Shown here: positions 59,681 through 64,000 of the stretch, piece by piece
Layout: the number at the start of each line of letters is the position of its first letter
Position numbering within the stretch: position 1 is the first letter of the stretch
From: Chersky-840 sp050011815
Lineage (GTDB): Bacteria; Actinomycetota; Acidimicrobiia; Acidimicrobiales; UBA8190
Assembly (NCBI GenBank): GCA_050011815.1
Contig: JBEKIJ010000002.1
Span: 140,184 to 204,183, forward strand
Length of the DNA stretch: 64,000 bases
Direction: 5' to 3'
Notes under the pieces: model-generated
Databases searched by the model: none
Seen by the model: only the letters and a program-made list of their open reading frames with translations
Told to the model about the DNA's origin: nothing
Translations under genes and position numbers: made by a program

Positions 59681-60261
59681 CGACGCAGCTCCTGAGCGGC
59701 CCGGCGGCCGTCGAGGAGGTACTGGGCGCCGGTCACCACCGTGAAGGCGACCGCCACCCACACCGCCACCGAGAGGACCTGGTGATGCGGGGCCACCGAC
59801 GGAGCCAGGCACAACAAGATGGCGATGCCCTGCACGAGGGTCTTCACCTTGGCGCTGGCCCGGGCGGGGATCGAGATCCCCCGCCGGCCCACCGAGATGC
59901 GGTAGAGGCTCATCCACACTTCACGCGCCGCGACGACGGCCACGGGGAGCCATGACACCTCTCCCTTCACCGCCACCGCGCACAGGGCGCCCACCACGGC
60001 GGCCTTGTCCGCCAGCGGGTCGAGAAACGCACCCGAGCGCGTCGTGCCCTGGCGTCGCGCCAGCCATCCGTCGACACCGTCGGTGAGCCCGATGGCGAGT
60101 GCCACCCCGAAGGGCGCCCACCCCGGCCCGTGCACCACGATCATCACCACCAGGACGGGGGTGGCCAGCAAACGGGCCACGGTGATGGCGTTGGCGGGGG
60201 TGTTGAGCGCGGAAGGACCGAAGGTCGAGACGCGTATCCGCTCGCGCAGCGGTTCGGTCAC
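59677..60261 (-). CDS. pgsA: CDP-diacylglycerol-glycerol-3-phosphate 3-phosphatidyltransferase
   Basis: 194 residues with about five helices. The CDP-alcohol phosphotransferase motif D-G-x2-A-R-x8-G-x3-D-x3-D is complete: DGWLARRQGTTRSGAF and then LDPLADK. LATPVLVVMIVVHGPGWAPF, VVGALCAVAVKGEVSWLPVA and the C-terminal helices give the topology. It makes phosphatidylglycerol phosphate at the membrane, although closely related enzymes make other anionic lipids. GTG 60261 overlaps the rimO stop (GTGA), and the 3' end overlaps cinA, so the three genes are coupled. Confidence 0.9.
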   Translation of the reverse strand: MTEPLRERIRVSTFGPSALNTPANAITVARLLATPVLVVMIVVHGPGWAPFGVALAIGLTDGVDGWLARRQGTTRSGAFLDPLADKAAVVGALCAVAVKGEVSWLPVAVVAAREVWMSLYRISVGRRGISIPARASAKVKTLVQGIAILLCLAPSVAPHHQVLSVAVWVAVAFTVVTGAQYLLDGRRAAQELRR

Positions 60262-61562
60262 GTCTGCGCCCACAGATCGGGCCCGGCCGCCCCCGTCACC
60301 ACCACCTTGTGGAACTCGCCCACGGCCAATGCCTCGTCGACGTGGACGACGCCGTCGATCTCGGGGGCCTCGCGATGTGACCGCCCCACGCCGGGCTCGT
60401 CGACGAGCACCTCGAGCACCTGCCCCACGAGCTCGGCGCGCCGCTCGGCGGTGATGGCATCTTGGAGCTCGGCGCATTCCCGCAAACGCTCCAGGGCGAG
60501 CTCGGGGGGCACCGCGCCGGAGAGCCCCTGGGCGTAGGTGCCCGGCTCTTCCGAGAACGTGAAGAACCCGGCCCAATCAAGTCGCGCCTCGGCCAGGAAC
60601 GAGAGCAGGAGATCATGGTCCTCCTCGGTCTCGCCCGGATAGCCGAGGATGAACGAGGACCGCAGGGCGGCCTCGGGAGCCGCGGCGCGGATGGTGTCGA
60701 TGCGCTCGAGGAACCGGGACGCGTCACCCCAACGCCGCATGCGCTTGACCAGTGGACGAGACACGTGCTGCAGCGACAAGTCGAAGTAGGGGACGCCGGT
60801 CGACACGATGGCCTCGATGAGCGAGTCATCGAGGGACGAGGGGTAGAGATACAGGAGCCGGACCCGTTCGACCTTCTTCGTCAGGTGGCGGACGAGCCCC
60901 ACGATGGGGCGCTCGGTTCCGGCGCGAGGCGCCACACGATCGGGCGCGTCGCGGTCGAGCCCCCACGAGGCCAGGTCCTGAGCCACGAGCACCACCTCGT
61001 GGACGCCGGCACCGAGCTCGTCCACTTCGACCATGACGAGGTCGTGCGAGCGCGATCGCTGCACGCCGCGAAACGACGGGATGGCGCAGAACCCGCAGCG
61101 CCGGTCACACCCTTCGGCCACCTTCACATAGGCCCACGGTGCGCGCGCTGCGGGCCGCGGCAGGTTCAAGAGGTCGAACGACGGGAGGGTGTCGCGCCGC
61201 GCACCCTCGTCGGTGATCGTGTCCCGCACTCGACGGCCGAGGGTGACCGGCACCCCGAAACCCGCCACCAGGTCGACCTCGGGCAGCGCAGCGGTGAGTT
61301 GGGCGCCGTGGCGCTCCGCCAGACAACCCGTGACCACCAGTCGGGCGCCCTCCTGGCGTTGCCCGGCGAGCTCGAGAATGGTGTCGATCGATTCCTGGCG
61401 CGCCGCCTCGATGAAGGCGCAGGTGTTGACCACGACGAGATCGGCTTCTTCGGGTGACGCGGCCGGCTCGTAGCCGTCGCCATGCAGGGTACCGATCAGC
61501 TTGTCCGAGTCGACCTGGTTCTTCGGACAGCCCAGGGTTTCCAACCAGTAACGCTCGGCCAC
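60258..61562 (-). CDS. rimO: Ribosomal protein S12 methylthiotransferase RimO
   Basis: 434 residues. The N-terminal UPF0004 part has three Cys (TLGCPKNQVDSD, VVNTCAFIEAARQESID, VVTGCLAERHG), the radical SAM motif CDRRCGFC follows (CxxxCxxC), and RGVQRSRSHDLVMVEVDEL, VLVAQDLASWGLD and SSFILGYPGETEEDHDLLL complete the core. The TRAM domain is at the C-terminus (ELVGQVLEVLVDEPG). It methylthiolates Asp of S12 and needs two 4Fe-4S clusters. It heads the rimO-pgsA-cinA operon. The ATG start fits; the length is normal for the family. Confidence 0.93.
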   Translation of the reverse strand: MAERYWLETLGCPKNQVDSDKLIGTLHGDGYEPAASPEEADLVVVNTCAFIEAARQESIDTILELAGQRQEGARLVVTGCLAERHGAQLTAALPEVDLVAGFGVPVTLGRRVRDTITDEGARRDTLPSFDLLNLPRPAARAPWAYVKVAEGCDRRCGFCAIPSFRGVQRSRSHDLVMVEVDELGAGVHEVVLVAQDLASWGLDRDAPDRVAPRAGTERPIVGLVRHLTKKVERVRLLYLYPSSLDDSLIEAIVSTGVPYFDLSLQHVSRPLVKRMRRWGDASRFLERIDTIRAAAPEAALRSSFILGYPGETEEDHDLLLSFLAEARLDWAGFFTFSEEPGTYAQGLSGAVPPELALERLRECAELQDAITAERRAELVGQVLEVLVDEPGVGRSHREAPEIDGVVHVDEALAVGEFHKVVVTGAAGPDLWAQT

Positions 61563-62014
61563 CAGGACAATCTACCGGCCACATCGAAGACCCGAGAGAG
61601 CGCCACGGGGCCGGCCACGATGTGGGATTCCGCTGGCTTCGCAAGCGGCGATGCCGGCCGAAGGCGAGGAGAGCCAGGAGCGTCCCGACGAGCGTGACCC
61701 AGGTGTCGACGATCGTCGGGAACCGCGCCGCAGCGCGTTGTCGACAACCGTCGGTGCGCCATGACCGGCCAGCTCCGAAGAGGGACCCACCGTCGCGATC
61801 GTGAGCCTGACCCACAGCCCCGCCGACAGACTCCGAACCGTCGTGGTCCTCATCACCCGATCTCGGAATCGGCGTTCCGTCAGGTATCGGCGTTGAGAAA
61901 AATCACCATGGACATCGCTGTAACGCGGGGAGTCTGTCCCTATCGTTGACGAATGGCCATAGTCTGTGCCGCCCAGGGGGCCAGGGGCGACAAGGACACT
62001 GAGTTGGCCTCGAC
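61563..62014. other. Region without a supported gene
   Basis: Neither strand has a convincing gene. On the minus strand two frames together suggest a short decayed membrane protein: MRTTTVRSLSAGLWVRLTIA in one and TWVTLVGTLLALLAFGRHRR in the next. The part from about 61860 to 62014 is less GC-rich and probably holds the promoter of the ATP-grasp gene. Confidence 0.35.
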
Positions 62015-63352
62015 GTGACCGGAGCCCACCGAGTGCAAGAGCCGCTGCTCGCGATAGTTTTCAGCTCCCGATCGAGATCGTGGACAGAGATCGTGGAGGC
62101 CGGAGCGGGCCTGTGCCGGTTCCTGTGGATCGTGGACTGCCGGGAGCCCGACATGGGTGACACCGTGAGGGTTCTCCGTAGGTTCGGCAAGGTCATCGAC
62201 ACCGCCGGGTGCACGCCCGAGAAGGTGATCCAGCACATCCACGGCGAGCACCCCGACGGGATCGCCTCCTTCTTCGACACCGACCTGCACCGCCAGGCGT
62301 GGATGGCCGCGGCGCTGGGGTTGCCCAGTCCCTCGGTGCGGGCTACCGCTCGCCTCACGGACAAGCTGCTGCAGCGCAAGGCCCTCGAAGCCGCCGGAGT
62401 ACCGGGACCGAGGTTCTCTGCGATCAACGAATCCGTCGACCAGAGCGAGATCGACCGGCTGTGCGGTGCCTTGCGCTTCCCCATGGTGATCAAGCCGAGG
62501 GACGGCACCGCGTGTCGCGATGTCCTTCCCGTTGCCGATGCCGATGCGCTCACCCGCATCCTGGCCGAGGCGGAGCATCCCTCGGAGATGATCCTCGAAG
62601 AGAGGATGGAGGACCTCCCCCCATCTTCGGCACCGTATGCCGATCGCGTCAGCATCGACAGCATCGTGAGCCGGGGCGTCTTCAGTCACATCGGCATCAC
62701 CGGGTTGTTCCCCATGGTGGAGCCGTTCCGCTCCTCGGGTGGGTTCTTTCCCGCCGAGGTGCCCGACTCCGATATCCCCGAGCTCTTCGCCCTGACCACA
62801 GCCGCCATCCAGGCGCTCGGCGCGGACTTCGGCTGTTATCGGACAGAGATCAAGCTCACCCCCAACGGGCGCAAGATCATCGAGGTGAACGGTCGTCCAT
62901 CGGGGTTGACGCCGGTCAACGTCAAGCTCGCGTCGGGACTTCCGCTGCTCCAGATGTGCATGCGGCTCGGTCTCGGGGAGCACGTCGTCATCGAAGGGCC
63001 CATCAAGTGCGACCGGGTCGCCTATCGCTTCTATTGCGAGCCACCCATGTCGGCCCAGAGATACGTGGGATCCACGGGGCTGGAGGCGTTGAGCAGATTG
63101 CCGGGGATCGTGCAGATCGACCTGCACAAGAGCTCGGGTGACCCGGTCAACTGGCGCAATGGATCGTTGGACAAGATCTTCCAGGTGACCGGCGCCGTGG
63201 CCGACCACGCCGAGCTTGCCGAGCACTACCGGGCGTGCACCGAGGATGTGGTGGTGACCTACGAGCACGGGAGGGGAGCGCGACGTCTCACCACAGCGTC
63301 CGCTGGACCATCACGTCTCGCGGCACAACAGAGCGGAGAGGGAGGGATTTGA
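62015..63352 (+). CDS. ATP-grasp domain protein (carboxylate-amine ligase-like), orphan
   Basis: 445 residues. An N-terminal domain with a Rossmann-like strand (PLLAIVFSSRSRSWTEIVEA, GLCRFLWIVDCREPD) leads to the ATP-grasp fold: DKLLQRKALEAAGVPGPRFS, FPMVIKPRDGTACRDVLPVA (ATP-binding Lys), EMILEERMEDL, ADFGCYRTEIKLTPNGRKII and EVNGRPSGLTPVNVKLASGL with the metal-binding Glu and Asn. Such enzymes ligate carboxylates to amines or thiols. No biosynthetic neighbours are visible, so the pathway is unknown. GTG 62015 is a weak start; an internal ATG is possible. The last 19 bp run antisense into tRNA-Ser(GCT). Confidence 0.72.
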   Translation: MTGAHRVQEPLLAIVFSSRSRSWTEIVEAGAGLCRFLWIVDCREPDMGDTVRVLRRFGKVIDTAGCTPEKVIQHIHGEHPDGIASFFDTDLHRQAWMAAALGLPSPSVRATARLTDKLLQRKALEAAGVPGPRFSAINESVDQSEIDRLCGALRFPMVIKPRDGTACRDVLPVADADALTRILAEAEHPSEMILEERMEDLPPSSAPYADRVSIDSIVSRGVFSHIGITGLFPMVEPFRSSGGFFPAEVPDSDIPELFALTTAAIQALGADFGCYRTEIKLTPNGRKIIEVNGRPSGLTPVNVKLASGLPLLQMCMRLGLGEHVVIEGPIKCDRVAYRFYCEPPMSAQRYVGSTGLEALSRLPGIVQIDLHKSSGDPVNWRNGSLDKIFQVTGAVADHAELAEHYRACTEDVVVTYEHGRGARRLTTASAGPSRLAAQQSGEGGI

Positions 63353-63422
63353 ACCCTCGGACCCAGTTTCCCAGGTCAACTCATTAGCAGTGAGTCCGAT
63401 TCGGCCGCTCTCGCACCTCTCC
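63334..63422 (-). tRNA. tRNA-Ser (GCT)
   Basis: The minus strand folds as a class II tRNA of 89 nt. The acceptor GGAGAGG pairs with CCTCTCC, the anticodon arm CTCAC-TGCTAAT-GAG presents GCT, and the T-arm is GAGGG-TTCAAAT-CCCTC. The long variable arm fits serine. The discriminator is G. No CCA is encoded. The 3' end overlaps the ATP-grasp gene by 19 bp on the opposite strand. A tyrosine integrase lies 122 bp beyond its 5' end. Confidence 0.93.
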
Positions 63423-63474
63423 AGGTATAGTTGGCCTGCTGTTATGTGTTACGTGATATAACCTCCTTTTCCGC

Positions 63475-63496
63475 CGTCCTTCAATCGTCCTTCAAT
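63475..63496. repeat. Tandem CGTCCTTCAAT duplication between tRNA and integrase
   Basis: CGTCCTTCAAT occurs twice, back to back, at 63475-63485 and 63486-63496. It lies in an AT-richer stretch (63423-63544) that also contains GTTAT...ATAAC. Short repeats of this kind are often arm-type binding sites for integrase or excisionase. Confidence 0.4.
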
Positions 63497-63544
63497 CGGT
63501 GCTATCGTGCAGGGTTGACGGTTCAGATCGAGGAAGGGCGTGCC

Positions 63545-64000
63545 ATGCCACGCAAGGTCGGAGAGAAGGTCGGGGCGTATGGGGCTGGGAGTCTCAAAGA
63601 GACGGCCCCCGGGTCGGGACAGTGGGACTACGGGGTGCGTGTCGCCGGACGCCAGGTGTGGCGCCGCTCGCCTCGTGGAAGGCGTCTGACGGCCAAGCAG
63701 GCTGAGCGGTGGAGGGCTGAGGCGTACGCATCCATTATGGCTGAACCGGCGCCGACTCCGGTCGTGCCAGACCGGACCGTCTCCGACCTCCTGGGCGAGT
63801 GGTGTAGCCGGGGCCGAAGTGCTCGGGGCGCTGAGTGGTCCCGTCGTCAGAAGGCTGACACCAGGAGCCGGATCGACCACCGCATCGCCCCCACCTTGGG
63901 CCACATCCAGCTGGCCGACCTCACGTCGGTGGACCTGGAGAACGCCTACGACCTGTGGGGCCAGGAGGTATCCGACTCCACAGTGCATCGTCATGCTGCT
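63545..64000 (+). CDS. int: Tyrosine integrase, N-terminal part (cut by window edge)
   Basis: 152 residues are visible and the frame stays open to the edge. GAGGAAGGG lies 6 bases before the ATG at 63545. The first 70 residues fit an arm-binding domain (GSGQWDYGVRVAGRQVWRRS, TAKQAERWRAEAYASI). The core-binding SAM-like domain follows: TVSDLLGEWCSRGRSARGAE, RRQKADTRSRIDHRIAPTLG, then HIQLADLTSVDLENAYDLW and SDSTVHRHAA. The catalytic R-H-R-Y part is outside. It catalyses site-specific recombination of an integrated element; codon use (more GCT, AGG, ATT) is less GC3-rich than its neighbours, a sign of transfer. The neighbouring tRNA-Ser is the probable attachment locus. Confidence 0.85.
   Translation, partial: MPRKVGEKVGAYGAGSLKETAPGSGQWDYGVRVAGRQVWRRSPRGRRLTAKQAERWRAEAYASIMAEPAPTPVVPDRTVSDLLGEWCSRGRSARGAEWSRRQKADTRSRIDHRIAPTLGHIQLADLTSVDLENAYDLWGQEVSDSTVHRHAA

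Noticed and set aside
61572..61856. A 94-codon minus-strand frame upstream of rimO
   Set aside because: Only fragments look protein-like and the plausible membrane helix is in a different frame, so no intact gene is supported.

Overview
The window is very GC-rich, with almost only G/C in third codon positions and frequent GTG starts. Many consecutive genes overlap by 4 bp in a GTGA or ATGA stop/start. The gene content fits a high-GC actinobacterium: class E sortase, an LPXTG protein, DUF3048, DUF4012, the rimO-pgsA-cinA...recA order and a GAAC-N4-GTTC LexA box. Actinobacterial type IV pili and several secreted GH26-like proteins suggest Acidimicrobiia or a relative. That taxonomic call is inference.

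Layout. 1-8.8 kb: surface and secreted proteins (an IPT/TIG phosphoesterase cut by the left edge, a GH26-like glycosidase, a CAP/SCP protein) mixed with small hypothetical genes, an SDR and a GNAT. 8.8-18.8 kb: a type IV pilus locus. pilB-pilC-pilA run rightward; minor pilins (PilX-, PilV- and PilW-like) and pilT run leftward, with a polytopic membrane protein and a DUF429 gene between. 18.9-23.2 kb: an OmpR-type regulator convergent with a large hybrid histidine kinase whose frame is broken twice. 23.3-26.2 kb: two more GH26-like secreted proteins. 26.6-32 kb: housekeeping-type single genes (VC0807-like membrane protein, S51 peptidase, pirin, Bcp peroxiredoxin, 2-hydroxyacid dehydrogenase, ketoacyl synthase). 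32.2-34.7 kb: a PAS-GGDEF-EAL protein with HGDEF in place of GGDEF.

34.7-52.5 kb is a cell-surface polysaccharide locus. It holds two lipoproteins with repeat or propeller folds, a NodB deacetylase, a Wzz/BY-kinase, a Wzy/ligase-like membrane protein, three glycosyltransferases, a polyprenyl-phosphate sugar transferase, an LPXTG protein, a DUF4012 membrane protein, a low-molecular-weight tyrosine phosphatase, a class E sortase and a left-handed beta-helix acyltransferase. Kinase and phosphatase could switch polymer export, and the sortase could anchor the LPXTG protein to the wall.

52.6-63.4 kb is mostly core chromosome: methyltransferases, DUF3048, recA with an SOS box, a divergent ThpR/macrodomain pair, cinA, pgsA, rimO, an orphan ATP-grasp protein and tRNA-Ser(GCT). 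The right edge enters an integrated element: a tyrosine integrase begins 122 bp beyond the 5' end of the tRNA and is cut by the window.

I found no CRISPR array, rRNA, transposase or complete prophage. The points most worth a second look are the ThpR/macrodomain pair, the basic-tailed acyltransferase overlapping the sortase gene, the sortase/LPXTG/polysaccharide locus, the three GH26-like paralogues, and the tRNA-Ser/integrase boundary.
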